Assembly (NCBI RefSeq): GCF_016906535.1
Contig: NC_057384.1
Coordinates: 1,488,001 to 1,552,000 of the forward strand
DNA length: 64,000 bases
Origin: Rhizoctonia solani
Taxonomy: Eukaryota; Basidiomycota; Agaricomycetes; Cantharellales; Ceratobasidiaceae
Direction of reading: 5' to 3'
Every line of letters starts with the position of its first letter. Within the stretch, counting starts at the first letter, position 1. Positions 21,812 to 34,258 of the stretch are shown here, one piece after another. Position numbers and translations under genes: made by a program. Below the pieces are notes generated by a model that did no database searches, was not told where the DNA came from, and saw nothing but the letters and a program-made list of their open reading frames with translations.

Positions 21812-22437
21812 GACACACCATAGAGATGGGATACTGAGGAACAGGAAGCATTCCAAGGTTTAAAGGAAGCCATCACCAATGCCCCAGTACTCTGCCATGC
21901 CAATCCTGATAAACCCTACTTCCTTGAGACAGACGCTTCAGGAGCTGCCCTAGGATCCATATTGAGCCAACAACAGGAAGACAGATGCCTGCATCCCTTA
22001 GGGTTCTTATTGGAATCTTTCAAAGGAGAGGAACAGAACTATGATACACATGACAAGGAGCTTCTTGCCATCATCTGTTCCTTTGAATACTGGTGCATCT
22101 TCCTGGAAGGAACAAGGCATCCTGTCACTGTTTTCACAGACCATTGGAATTTGGAATATTGGAAGGAGTCCTGCACATTCAACAGATGCCATGCAAGGTG
22201 GCACCTCCTACTAGCTGGGTATAACTTCCAAATAGTCTACCAACCTGGGAAACAATCAGGAATACCAGATGCGCTCTCTTGCTGTTTGGATCATGCCAAC
22301 ATACCCCCTGCCACTCAAACCATGCTCCCAGAACCAGTCTTTGCCAATACCGCGCTAGTCACACCGGAAAAAGAACTACAGCATCAGATCAAGTCATCCC
22401 TTGACCAGGACAAGTCTTTGGAAGAAATCTTGCAGTT
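21812..22437 (+). pseudogene. pol of outer element: RNase H
   Basis: Contains FLETDASGAALGSILSQ and FTDHWNLEYWKES, where copy B has DHRNLEYW. Copy B's first Trp after KKDT is a stop codon here. The part ends at cagtt (22433-22437), where a family II solo LTR entered. Confidence 0.88.
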
Positions 22438-23000
22438 TGTTACAACCCTCTAACATATACCATCAGAATTGCCTGAATTTTCTCTATTTTTTAGTTTTTT
22501 TTTACAAACTCATATCTTTACTTTTCCAATCACGTGATCTCGGCGCTTATTATGCCGAGATGCCGCGCCAAGATGCCGTGCCAAGGACACTTAGGAGAAA
22601 TCCACGCTTCTACGCAGCCTGCAGCACTCTTCTTATTCTACAATATGTACTTCTCTTTCTCATGTGCACAGACCATGTAGATAGTGCCCCTTGTCTATAT
22701 ATACAGCAGGAAAATTGCTTGGAACCACCAAGTTGATTTTACCTTGTCTCATATCCATTGAGGAGGGATTAGTCAGCCAGCTAAGTAGCCGGCCCCAGTA
22801 GTCACCAGAAGTTAACTCCCACTTTACTCACCACACCTCCTAGGCCTCAGGCCCCTTTGCCAACAAGTAGATAGTAGTAGAGCGCCCTAAGCGCTAGTAG
22901 TATAGCCTAAGATAGTAGATTAGATAAGCAGTGTCCTGTATTAGTTACAGCCTTAAGCGCCTGCCACTAGCAAGTACCCACCTTACAGTGGTGTACAACA
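22438..23000 (+). repeat. Family II solo LTR
   Basis: 563 bp, TGTTACAACCCTC...GTGTACAACA, exact duplication cagtt (22433-22437, 23001-23005). It is clearly diverged from the LTRs at 9254 and 17761, so it is a separate and older lineage copy. Its R start carries the exact self-priming motif aagttgattttac. Confidence 0.93.
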
Positions 23001-24411
23001 CAGTTCCTACAGAACAAATCCAAGGCCCCACTGTCCATCAAACAAGCATTCAGGGACTACAAGATGGAAGCAGGACTACTCTTCTACCAAGGACACATTG
23101 TGGTCCCAGACATAGGGACCTTCAGAATGGACCTACTACAGATCTTCCATGATAGCCCCCTAGCTGGCCACCCCGGCAGACAACAAACCCTAGAATTGGT
23201 GGCAAGGAACTACTATTGGCCGGGAATCTGTGCGGATACATACTGGCACATAGACTCATGTGAGACATGTCAATGGGTCAGGAAACCCAAGTACACACCA
23301 ATACTGCCCCAACCTCTTGAACTCCCTACTAGACCCTGGCAACACGTGTCTTACAATATGATAGTAGATCTACCCAAAGATGGAAACTGCAACTCAATCC
23401 TAGTCATTGTTGATAGCTTTACCAAGTATGGGGTATTTGTTAAATGCTCCAAGAAACTGAAGGCCCCTGAACTAGCAGAGCTATTCCTGGAACACATCTG
23501 GAAACGGCATGGTATGCCCAAAAAAACAGTCTCAGACAGGGGAAGGGTTTTTAACAACAAGTTCCTGAAGGCGCTGTACAAACACCTGGGAATGGACCCC
23601 CATTTCTCCTTGGCATATCACCCCCAGAGCAATGGTCAAAAGGAACAAGTCAACCCCTCCATTGAACACTTCCTCAGGGCCTACTCAGGAGTAAACCAAC
23701 AGGATTGGGCCAAATGGTTACCTATGGCAGAATTTGCTTACAATAATGCCATAAATAGTAGCACCAGAAAAACCCTGTTTAAAGCCCTGTATGGATGGGA
23801 ACCCTCCTTGACCCCATCCAACATGCCAACAGACATGCCTGAAGCCAACAACTTAGCCCAAGCCATGGAAGCACAATGGAAGGAAGTGGAGGCAGCGCTC
23901 CAGCAATCCAAGATACAAATGACTGCCAGAGAAGAAGGAACCCCTGTGGAATTCAAAATTGGAGAAGAAGCCTGGCTTGACGCCAAAAACGTCAACCTCA
24001 GGACCTTAAGCCCCAAGCTAATGGAACAATGCCTGGGGCTGTTAAAGGTCATCAAAAAGATCTCTGATTGCGCATACCAACTTGAACTACTGCCCAGCAT
24101 GTGCATCCATAACATCTTCTACATGGGACTGCTGTCTAAAGTAAAAAGAGATAACAAGCGCACCTTTGAGAACCAGCTGCCACTGGTCATGGTAGACAGG
24201 GAAGAAGAATATGAGGTGGAAGGGATAACAGACATAGAAGAAAGGAACAGGAAATGGTTTTTTAGGGTTAAATGGAAAGGCTATGGATTGGAAGAGAATA
24301 CCTGGGAACCAAGGGAAAACCTGAAAAACGCCAAAAAAATCCTGAAAAAATTCGAAAAAGAGATGAGGAAAAAGGCCCTTGGCGCTGCCAAGGCCCTTAG
24401 AGGGGGGGCAG
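23001..24411 (+). pseudogene. pol of outer element: integrase and chromodomain
   Basis: One long open frame (from 23064) with the zinc finger (CETCQ), integrase core (VIVDSFTKYG, SDRGRVF, a YHPQSNGQKEQVN block), C-terminal region and chromodomain (EEEYEVEGITDIEERN; FFRVKWKGYG; NTWEPRENL). The stop that ends copy B's version (Arg to TGA) is not present here. Many Arg to Cys/Gln/Trp changes suggest reduced or no activity. Confidence 0.9.
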
Positions 24412-25002
24412 TGTTGTAGACACATTCAATACCAGGGTATTTATCCCCATTTTCTCAAATTTAAACAAAGTTAAACGGACAATATTTTTGATCACGTGAT
24501 CTCGGCGCTTAATCATACGCTCAGCGCCAAGCCATGTCCCCATCTGCGCTTACTCAGCACACATAGCCATCTCCACTCAATGACATCATCATGACATGTC
24601 AGCAACACGTATCCATGAGTAAGGCTGCTTGCAGAGCAGGGTTCTTATTTTCATATGGAACTCTGCTTTTCCCACACACATGTATTTGTAATCAGAGTAC
24701 TCTTGTAATATATAAGGAGGCCAACCAACCATTGTAACACCCAGGTTGATTACCTCTTGTTGCATCCCATATTGTACAAGGGCCTTACAGCCCAGTAACC
24801 ACTTAGCTACACCTTCCACACTGCCTTAAGCAGCTCCCCTGTTGTATTCACTTTACTTGCCATTGCCCTTATGGCCTTGGTCATTGTTGTATAGTTGGTT
24901 GTCAACATAGGTAGCTTGCTCACCACCTTAAGCGGTATTTACTTAGATACATCTGGCTGCAAGCACCCCCCCTCCTTGACGTCCTTACAGATGTCTAGGA
25001 CA
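24412..25002 (+). repeat. 3' LTR of outer element
   Basis: 591 bp, TGTTGTAGACACATT...GTCTAGGACA, preceded by agaggggggg. It preserves the empty site where copy B inserted in the 5' LTR (ccttaagcggtatttactt). Confidence 0.93.
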
Positions 25003-25213
25003 CTTACAGCCAGATCCACTAAGTAGCTACAACATCTTAAGCATCCCCTCCACTGTACTTACATAGCTTGCCATTGCCCTTACAGCCTTTGTCATTGTAG
25101 GATAGTAGTTAGATGTTGTAGGGTAGTCTCCACTGCCTTAAAGCAGTTGTACTTGTATTTCCACATGGCCATAAGCACCTGCACCCTTGATGTCCTTACA
25201 GACGTCCAGGACA
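25003..25213 (+). repeat. Older family I LTR fragment flanking the nest
   Basis: Starts cttacagcc, matching the middle of a family I LTR (ccttacagcccagtaacc), and ends gacgtccaggaca like the LTR 3' end. The outer element therefore seems to have inserted into this LTR; the matching left part lies outside the window. Confidence 0.75.
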
Positions 25214-25341
25214 GATGTGGCTTGGCGCTTAGTGTATGATATAAGCACCAAAGTCATGTGACCAAAAAACTAGTCCAATTGCCTCTGTCTAAATTCAAGA
25301 AAATGGGAATAAATTCCCTGGTATTGAGTGTGTCTACAACA
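25214..25341 (-). repeat. Truncated antisense family I LTR end
   Basis: gatgtggcttggcgcttagt...gtgtgtctacaaca is the reverse complement of the first about 125 bp of a family I LTR. It abuts the fragment ending at 25213, giving a head-to-tail scar of two partial LTRs. Confidence 0.75.
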
Positions 25342-25622
25342 CTTACCCTGTTCAACATTTACATTGGGCTCTCTTACAGTTTGGGACACAAGACAATTTG
25401 AATTTTACAGGATTTCAATGAAGGCACTTTGATGCAGTCTTTAGGCAAAGACTTAGAGAAGGAGGACTCTAGGCTTGAAACATTGGATCAGGACACAAGC
25501 ACATGGTGGAATGAGATGGAGCATTGTGCAGGGACAGTGGACACAAGAATGTAAAGTATATTATATTAGTATGGAAATTGAATGTTGCAAATATTCAGTG
25601 GCTTCTCAGCAGAAACTGATTT
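25342..25622. other. Unassigned spacer
   Basis: AT-rich non-coding sequence of 281 bp between LTR remnants and the inverted-repeat element. No repeat or gene recognised. Confidence 0.5.
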
Positions 25623-25770
25623 TGTTGTAACACCAGGGGTTTGGTAATGGTGTATTAACACACCAATAACATGTCATTACACAAATACATGTGATACCAC
25701 TGGTGTGATATACAGTTATAACATCATGTAACACCAATTACACCATTACCAAACCCCTGATGTTACAACA
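25623..25770. repeat. MITE-like foldback element (148 bp)
   Basis: Terminal inverted repeats of about 30 bp: ggggtttggtaatggtgt near the left end and acaccattaccaaacccc near the right, with outer ends tgttgtaac and gttacaaca. The interior is AT-rich and non-coding. No convincing target duplication was seen. Size and structure fit a miniature inverted-repeat transposable element. Confidence 0.7.
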
Positions 25771-25788
25771 CCCCAATTATATGTAATC

Positions 25789-26348
25789 TGTTGTACACCA
25801 CTGTAAGGTGGGTACTTGCTAGTGGAGCAGGCGCTTGTGGCTGTACAACTATTACACTGCTTATGTAATCTTCTATCTAAGGCTATACTAACAATGCTTA
25901 AGGTGTCCTACTGGAGACTACTAGTAGCAAGGGGGCCTTAGGCCTGGGAGGTGTGATAGGTCAAGGGGAAGGATAAGTGCTCTACTACTGATGGGGGCCA
26001 GCTACTTAGCTGGCTGGATACCTTCTCTAATGGGTAAGAGACAAGGTAAAATCAACTTGGGGTCTCCAAGCAATTTTCCTGCTGTATATATAGACAAACT
26101 ACCTAAGTACATGTGGTCTGTGCATGTGTGAAAGGAAGACTACATGTGAAAAGAGAAGCCTGCTGCAGGCTGCGCAGAAGTGTGGATTTCTTCTAAGCGC
26201 CCTTGGCACGGCATCTCAGTGCAGCATCTTGGCATAGTAAGTGCCAAGATCATGTGATCAAAAAACAAGAGATATCAAGTCCGTAAAAAATGCTAAAAAT
26301 AATAGAAAATTGTCTGATTCCAATGGTATAATTCTTGAGGTTGTAACA
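25789..26348 (-). repeat. Family II solo LTR, antisense
   Basis: 560 bp reading TGTTGTACACCACTG...GAGGTTGTAACA on the + strand. Exact duplication taatc (25784-25788, 26349-26353). It marks the right edge of the transposon nest. Confidence 0.92.
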
Positions 26349-26353
26349 TAATC

Positions 26354-27015
26354 ACATGTTATTCCACTCCACATATTTTGCTGAGTTGTATTTACAGATT
26401 GAATGGACTGCGCAACTGCTATATACATGTAACAAGTACTCCATTCACCATGCATTAAGTTGAGGGCAATTGTATGTGGTCACCAGATTGAAGAGGCCTG
26501 CACTCAGGGGTGATGTGATCCCCTACACCCCCAAGCTTTTGTAAATTTTCTGGTAAGTTGTTATCAAGTTCTCATGATCACAACAGGCTATGAGCTTTTG
26601 TTCATTAGCAATTTAGCTCTCTTTGGGGGATACTTGCTGGACAAGACCGTTGCCTTTACAATGGGCTTTCCATTAGGTTCTCGAATTGCGTCGGGTGAGC
26701 GCCGGGTGCTTACGCCTCCGGGGTGCGGAGGTCTAATGTGTAGTAGTAGGCCGAGAAGTCTTAACACCGACGAGTATCACATTGCCGCGAGATGTAAGCC
26801 AAAAAGAACAAGTATAAATTTAGGCAATTTTTGGCGTGACGTGGCACGTGATTATGACCTGGGGAGACCTTACTGAGCAAGGTAATTTTGCAACATTGGT
26901 GTAGATCCACGTAGCCATTACTATATTGATTTAAGCGCCACTACCAACTCCAAGTTTTCCACCACACCAAGTTTGCGTGGTTCATCGATTGAAAGTGCAC
27001 GTTTTTAACTTTTTT
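26354..27015. other. Intergenic / upstream region of the sacsin-like gene
   Basis: Transition from repeat to gene space. A 100-codon open frame at 26574-26876 has no recognisable domain and no intron context, so it is not called. No clear TATA box was identified. Confidence 0.4.
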
Positions 27016-30000
27016 ATGGCTACAAACCATAAGTCTTTATGGCAACAGGGTAAAGATGAGGTCGTAGACGTCAATCAAAGGGCGTTAATAGATAAAGTTG
27101 GTTGCCCCTTTTTGAACTTGAGCGCCGGTGTTCTAACTTGACCAGATACTTGCTCGATACTCTGGAGAGTTCTCAGGTGTGTCCCCTAATACATATGTAC
27201 ACAATTCTGCTTTATCTCAATCTGACACTTATTGGAAATGAACAGTCTTTCGAGAATTATTACAAAATGCTGATGACGCCCATGCTACTATCGCCGAAAT
27301 ACGGTTTAACACAAAGAGTTACTTGAGTGTGAGAGAGAGAACAAAAAACGCATCGCTATCCGGCCCTTCAGATGCCACCAATAGAACTAAACCATCAAGG
27401 CAACCAAAGCAACCAGCCCCCCCGCATCTAAAGCCTGTGAATCCTCCCCTTCTTGTAAAGTCAGCACTGCATATGCTTACGCAACAAATAGGTTGACTAC
27501 TGGACATTTCGAAATAACGGTAAACCTTTCCAAAGCAAAGACTGGGTCCGACTGAAGAGAATAGGTATTAATTCAGAAATCAGCATATTGAATAGCTCAA
27601 CTCACGCATTTTTTCAGCCGATGGCAACCCTAATGAACAAGCAATTGGAGCATTTGGTGTTGGTAACTACCCCCGGAATGACCTATGGTTTCTCTATCTC
27701 ATATGGGTATAGGGTTTTATAGTCTGTTCTCGATCACGGATGAGCCCTTTGTCCAGAGCGGCAACGAATGGATGGGCTTTTACTGGCGCAAAGGCAGTGA
27801 GCAGCTAATTGCGAGACGGGGATATATCCCTCCGCACTTGCAAGATTCTGAATGGACCTCCTTCGAAATGCCTTTACGAGAACCTACCCCACTACCGGGC
27901 TCACCTTTGGATATTGCCCGGTTCTTGGCTACGAGTTTAACATTTATGGTACACCTCCAAAGTGTATCTCTTTACTTCGACGGAAAATACTTGGCTCAAA
28001 TTGAGAAAACGACCGGTATTCCAAGAAAACTAGATATACCATCAGGATTGAAATTGACGAGCCCAAGTGGGTTAATGAGTACGACGAGGATAACATCTAC
28101 TTGTACGTGTTAAACACGCCATGTCGATCCATGTTCCTAACCTGCAACTATAGCTCTTTACATGAAAGCCACGCTTCCTCGCTGGACACAAAGTACTGCA
28201 GAAATAAGCAATTCATCAAAGATTGATCAGAGTATTACGTCGGGCCCAGTCGGCTCACGCCCTGTCTTCCCCCTCAAGACTATCCTCGAAACCTCAGATG
28301 CGTCGAAACGTAGCTGCTCGTGGCATGCTGTCAAAACTGTTGAATCTGTTATTCAGCTACTAGTATTTACAGCTGAATTTTCGGTTCATTTGGACAATAA
28401 ACTGGGTGCTGAACTAGAACGGGCGACAAAGAAAAAGCCTCCTCATGCTTCTACCTATCAACTATTATTCGTAAGCTTTCCTTACATCCATAATTGGTGG
28501 TACTCATATTGAACAAAAACTGAACAGATGGGCAAAGACGAAAGCGACGCAAACAAGAGGGATGGAGCAAAAGGCTCCGAAGTTAGCAAGAGCGTCTTTG
28601 ATGGGTTGCAAGCTGATATAGAAAGGTGAGTATTTGTTCCTTTAATGGGTTTATAATCACCAGAACGATCCCCAGGGCCGGTCACGCACGTGTATTTATT
28701 GTGAGTACTGTGGATTAGTAGCCCATGTATTACTTCACGGAGAGTAGGGCCATGCAACTTCGCAAACTACTGGTATAGGAGGGCACGCCTCAGCACAATT
28801 TATCCCGACAGTGGAGAGGGAATCGATCGACTTTATGTGAGCCAAAAAGGATTCATCATAACGCTGTTGATTCGATCCTCTTAAATAGCAACCGAGATAT
28901 TTCCTCATGGAACAAAGAGCTTTTGTACATTGGCGGTTTGCTTGCAAGAGCGGTATATGAAATTGAACTTACTTACATCAATGAACTCTGGCCTAGTATC
29001 ATGAATGGTACCACTACATACTGGACCAACGAAAGCGACGCGGACAACCTTCTCCGGCTGTGGTTACAAAATCGCTCTTTGCACGCCCTCCAATTTTTTA
29101 CGGTCTACCCCACTAAACCATCAGCCGTTGTTGAGACAGAATTCCAAGCTGCGTTCTTTGACTCGGGGCCAATACCTAACCACCCCTTCCCTATTATCTC
29201 GACTCTCGGGGTGAGGTCCGTGGCTGAAGTGAGGAACTTTAACCCTAGGCTTGTTGGGCTGCTGAAAAATACGCCTATGCTTCTCCCGGAGATTTCAACG
29301 AGCAACCCTCTAATGCTAGCTGCAATCCAGAAACGCGGGATGTGCATGGATATCAGTATACAAGACGTCTTTAAGGAACTCATAGATCGCATTTTGGATG
29401 AACAAGAAGTAATAGTACTGCTCCAATGGCTAGCCGGTTTGAATTGCAGCCGGCCAAACACAGGCATACAGGATCTCAAAGAGATTTATTCACGCACGAA
29501 GTTTTTCGATCTTGGAAAGGAAGGAAGTCGCCGAAACGTCATATCTCTGATCTCGATCAAAACATTTATCAGCCATCACCCTGCAATTATTCCTGTCGAC
29601 AGTCCTTTACCGGGGCATACACTCCCCCCGACAATTAGTATATCTCTTGAAAATCTGGAGCTCGATAAGCTGTTTGGATGGACCAAACTCAGTGTGCCTG
29701 ACTGGATCAGTTATCTTACGTGCCCTGAAGTTCAAGGAAACAGAAACACGGATATTGGTCTCAACCCCAGGTTTGCTGAAACTGTACTGGGAGTCATTGC
29801 ACGCGCATGGCCGTCTATGAACCAAAGAGATCAAAAGCGCATCCATCTCATGCTCTCTAATGTCTCTTGCATTCCTACCACCGCCGGTCTTAAGATCCCG
29901 AAAGAGGTGTATCTTCTAAGTACGCATGAATTTCCAAATCTATCGGTCCTTGCCATGCCTAGCGGGACACCGGTTAGGGGTACTTTTGAGAAAGTCATGG

Positions 30001-33000
30001 TAGCTTTGGGGGTGAAGCAGCATGTTGAACTAGAAATCGTCTTCAGTCGGTGAGTAGAGTCCTATTACTTGTAGCCTTCTCTAATTCCAGTAAAGAATAA
30101 CCCAGGATCCCAACTGGACGACCGCTAAATTAATCAAATACCTTGTCGATGTTCAGAGTTCACTTTCTTCCGATGAAAAGGATTTATTGAAACAGAGCAA
30201 ATTGTTCACGCGTGAGGGAGACAAAAGCCAAGGGGGGATTTTGTTTTATAGCGCTAGTGAACTGTATGAGCCCATTGATATCTTACGCAATATGGGGCTC
30301 CCATTGTTAGCATGGGATTCCAGTGTGAGGTGGAAACCGGGTTCAGCGGGTAGGCTACTTCACTGTTTTAGTTCACAACGAAGTTAAATTGAACATTTTA
30401 GCCAATTTCCTCTTTGAATTGGGGCTCAAAAGGTTCCCTCCCTTACAGGTCATCCTTCCTCTTATTGGAACAGCAGATTTGAACAAACGCCGTATCGTAA
30501 TTGAGTACTTTATGAAAAATTATAACGCCTTTTACAAGCATTATCGAGCGGACTTTTTCAAGCGTTTAAGATTTGTTCCAGCGATCAAAGGCGATGGAAG
30601 TGCCCTCTTAAGTGACCCTACAATGGTGCGCCAGGTCACAAAATCCTACATTTACTCTTTTAACTAGCAAATTCAGGTTTACTCAAATCCCAAATGTGCC
30701 AGCATGGGGTTTAATATCGTAGACCCCAGTTTGGACCAGGACCTAATCTTCAAACTACAGATTCGCAAGGACCCTTTGGTTGATGCTTTGCTTGTCGTGC
30801 TGGCTGATTCGCCTCCTCGTAACCATGATTTGGCACGAAAGTCTTACGAATACCTTGCTAGCCGTATCGGAGGTGAGACTATATCGCTTACTTGTTTAAA
30901 TATTGACTGCCTGAATCTTTGAATTGATCGTTGTAGACTTCACGGTTGCTCAACTCACCTATATTGCCATCACTGCATTTGTGCCGGTACAAGTGCACAG
31001 CCATTGTATTTCCAAAGACCAAGACCATTCTGTTCAACGAATGTTCAAGCCCAGCGAGGTTTATTTTGGAAACATGGAAATTCAGAACGACCCTTGTTCT
31101 GGCTTCTTCACCTATATTGACTTCGGGGCCGATGCGGCTAAATTTTTGAAGGTAGCTGGAGTCAAGGACCAGCCCAATAGCTCGCAGATCTGTCAGGCTA
31201 TCATAAGCGACCCTAAGCGTTTTAAGGATGCTGTGGGGGGTTACGAACAGTACGTACAACATGTCAACTAGTGCGCTATGGTTAATATTGGTACCAGTTA
31301 CCTGAACTACTTGAAACGCATCGGAACACAAATAGATCTCTTCCGGCCTGAAGTTATTCAAAAAATGCGCCAGTCATGTATGCTAGTTGGGAAGAGAAAA
31401 TCCTCCGAGCTCTCCAAAGGCAACACTGAAGAAAGTGGAGAGATGGGTGCAAGTGATAAGAAAACAGACGGTGACGTGCAATTTGAATTGTTGACTCCTG
31501 AAGAGGTGGCTATTTGTTCATTTATACTTGGTATTTTGATCTGATGCTATAATGTCTAGGTCGTAATTGTTGACGATATACACACTTATGCTATATTTGG
31601 ACATGCGGTATGGAGCGCGCCTCAAGAAGACGATATAGAGACGCTCTACAAAACCCTGGGCTCAAGACGCCTCAGTTCGTTGGTGTCCCGAGACTACAAG
31701 ATCACTCCCTCAGATAAGCATAAGCATTCAAATAAAGCTGAAGATATTCGGTTGTTGTTACTCGAGCGTCTGCCCATATTCCTGCAAGGTTATACGGACA
31801 AAGATATATATCTTACCCCTGAATGGCTATGTCGGGATAGCAACCTACGGGTTAGTAAACTCCTGTATATCAGCTTCCAGGTTTCTAACCCTTGCAAAGG
31901 TTAACATGGCCCACCAAATTCAACTAACACGCCATCTTGAAGACACTCTTAATCCCCCTGTTTCCCAAGAGCTTTCGGCCACGGCCGAGCGAGACGCAGC
32001 CCGGGATACGGTTACCCTATGGCTAAGTGAGGAGTTGGAGATCGATAGCTTCGAGTAAGCTCGTGCGCTACATATTCTATATTATGTGCTAATTTTCGGT
32101 TAACAGGATTGCAAACGCCTTGTGCAGCGTTCTTCTAGCTTGTCCTAAGATTAACGATAGCATGTTGTTCACGACCATATTATCCGCCGATGTAAAAGCT
32201 TTGAGGAGGCGAGGACTCGGCGGTATGTATACCCTTTATGCATATAGTTCATTCGGGTATAGACGTGCGCATTGTATAGTTGATAGTTCTTATACTCGCG
32301 GCAAAGTGGAATATGCACAGCCCAAGTTGACTCGGCCTCGAGTTGAAAACAAAAGCAGGGACTCTGGGGAGACCGAACTTCATGCGGCGTCAAGCGTCCC
32401 TAAACCAACAGACTTGACATCGATCACCTTGCAGGCCGGTCGCACATCTCCTGAGCCTTCCACTCCCGCGATAGATTCAGTGCCCCAAACTAACCCAAAC
32501 GACAACACCGAGGAAGTACTCCCCACTCTATATTCATGGTCATTTCCCGGTGCCTTTGGTAGTACTAGTAACCTCAACTGGATCAACCCCGCGGAACCTT
32601 GGTGGCTAGGAAAGACATCACCACCACACCAAGAACCCCTTACTTCAGACCAGACCGCTGCACATGAGCCGAAATATAACGTTAGCCTCGGGATTCCACC
32701 CTTTTTATTAGCTCGCGGGGGTCCCTCAGGGAGTGGGCCGCAACCTGAATTCGCATGGTCACTGCAGAGCTGGTTCATGTATTGTAGTCGACGGCAAATA
32801 GTTATGGTTATGGAGCCACTGGAACAGGGGTACTGTCGTTTCGGCGATTCCATCGAAAGCTTTTTTTTCTCAGGTGAGTCAACATTATCCAGGTACTATC
32901 CATCCGGGTCCAATTTACATATATGACCCAAATCAAAGGACTAGTGGATGGTTACCGAATCTACACCACTCAAGGTATACGCTTCCGGTCAATGATACCT

Positions 33001-33541
33001 GGGAAATAACAAGCTAACCACTGTGAAACTAGACACCTTGCATCCCAAACAGCTCTTGGCGCAAATATCTGATTCAGTCACTCGGTTTGGAAGTCTGATC
33101 GTGGCACCTCTACGGACTGTCTACGGCCTCTTGCCCTCGAGTGTACACATCGTATATAGCAATAAGGCAGGACTTATTTCGCTCAGCCATTACGATTCGT
33201 GTAGTCTTTTCCTAAACTTCAAATACTACAAGGTCCGTGTTCCTGTAAATTGGACCATCAATGATTATTAACGGCTGATCCCAGGATTGGCACGAACGAG
33301 GGGACTTGCAAAAAACGTTGACTTTTTGGTACTTTGCTCTTGCCCGAGAGATTGCTGTATGTGATGGCTCAATGGAAAACCGAATGTTACTGAATTCGCG
33401 GTTCCATTTGTAGGATAACTTGAGGGGCCCATATACATATTCCCGTGATCACGAATACGAATATAGTGTTAGAGTTCTATTGGAGCACCATTTTTCCGAG
33501 TTTTCTGCACTTCTTGCTCGTGTCAAAACTACTGCCCAGTG
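27016..33541 (+). CDS. Large sacsin-like GHKL-ATPase protein (DUF3684 type), multi-exon
   Basis: Roughly 1,700 residues across many exons separated by 37-70-nt introns. ATG 27016 starts MATNHKSLWQQGKDEV. Exons at 27016-27097, 27146-27176, 27246-27454, 27492-27564, 27618-27662 and 27713 onward can be joined in frame. They give the GHKL/Hsp90-type N box (FRELLQNADDA) and G box (IGAFGVGFYSLFSITDEP) of the ATP site. Further conserved blocks are GHATSQTTGIGGHASA with PTVERESIDFM (about 28745-28845), NKELLYIGGLLARAVYE (28905-28960) and SRRLSSLVSRDYK (31660-31700). The C-terminus ends near VLLEHHFSEFSALL with TGA at about 33541. The family is widespread in fungi and presumed chaperone-like by analogy with sacsin; the role is unknown. 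Where relatives, as I recall them, have an HExxH-like motif, this protein reads FALARE. Exact exon borders after 28100 are approximate. Confidence 0.85.
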
Positions 33542-34258
33542 ACATTAGTTCATCTACGGATGTCTGCCTCATTGTTGACCGCTAGTAGTAACGTTGTATC
33601 TCTTATAGTATTAGATGAGTGATCGTGAGGAACGTTTACCTAAAATAATCAGTGAAAAATTATAAGTCGGATGAGCGACTAGGTTGTTGGACCTTAAGCT
33701 TAAGACGCTAACAGTCCAAAAGTCACTCAAATTGGGGGGGGGGGGCTGGATACAATTGGCCCGGCCTTATAAGGCGCGGGGTACAAACATGTATATACAG
33801 TGAATCAATCCAGTCCCCTCCCAATGTCCGTTTGTTCGTTCGTCCGGTGGCGGTGCCGGCGCTAGGTGTCGGGCAGCCGTTACCTAACAAAAATACAATC
33901 ATAATCATTTAGGTAACCTCATTGGAAAGTCAGGCGCGTTTAGTCCAAGTTGATTGTAAGAGCTTCCTCGGGCGCCACAATGTGCACAGACAGTATCCAG
34001 TGAATTAATCATACTCGTACAAAAGGAGCCACCAAAACACAAAAAACCAATGAACCAGAAACAAAAAAAAAAAAAACATAACTATTGCATGCGCGCATGA
34101 CCGAATCCGATAAAATGCATATAATAAATAACTCCCCCCCATTCGCGTACTCCAAGTCATTCCATGATAAGACATACGACCCGACTGCATGTGCCTCGGC
34201 GCGAGGAGATGGCGATCTCACAGACCCGCATATGACCCTCGTGACCCGTCCGAGGGCT
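33542..34258. other. Convergent intergenic region
   Basis: 717 bp between the 3' ends of two converging genes. It contains a G11-12 run near 33734 and an A-rich run near 34063. No gene seen. Confidence 0.5.

Larger units (their letters stand above)
1..25002 (+). mobile_element. Outer (host) Ty3/gypsy chromovirus, family I, heavily interrupted
   Basis: This is a degenerate LTR retrotransposon whose left LTR begins beyond the window. It reads on the + strand as 5' LTR (1-235 plus 8217-8289), leader, gag (8834-9253 plus 18323-19203), protease, reverse transcriptase, RNase H, integrase with chromodomain, and 3' LTR (24412-25002). Six insertions break it: 236-8216, 9254-18322, 19665-19837, 19947-20529, 21366-21811 and 22438-23000. 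Removing these with one copy of each 5-bp duplication brings the reading frames back together. It carries in-frame stops and many Arg to Cys/Gln/Trp/His replacements relative to the copy at 236-8216, so it is dead. Its right end (cttac at 25003) matches an internal position of a related LTR, so it probably inserted into an older LTR. Confidence 0.9.

Noticed and set aside
26574..26876. 100-codon open frame upstream of the sacsin-like gene
   Set aside because: No recognisable domain, and the conserved start of the neighbouring gene is clearly at 27016.
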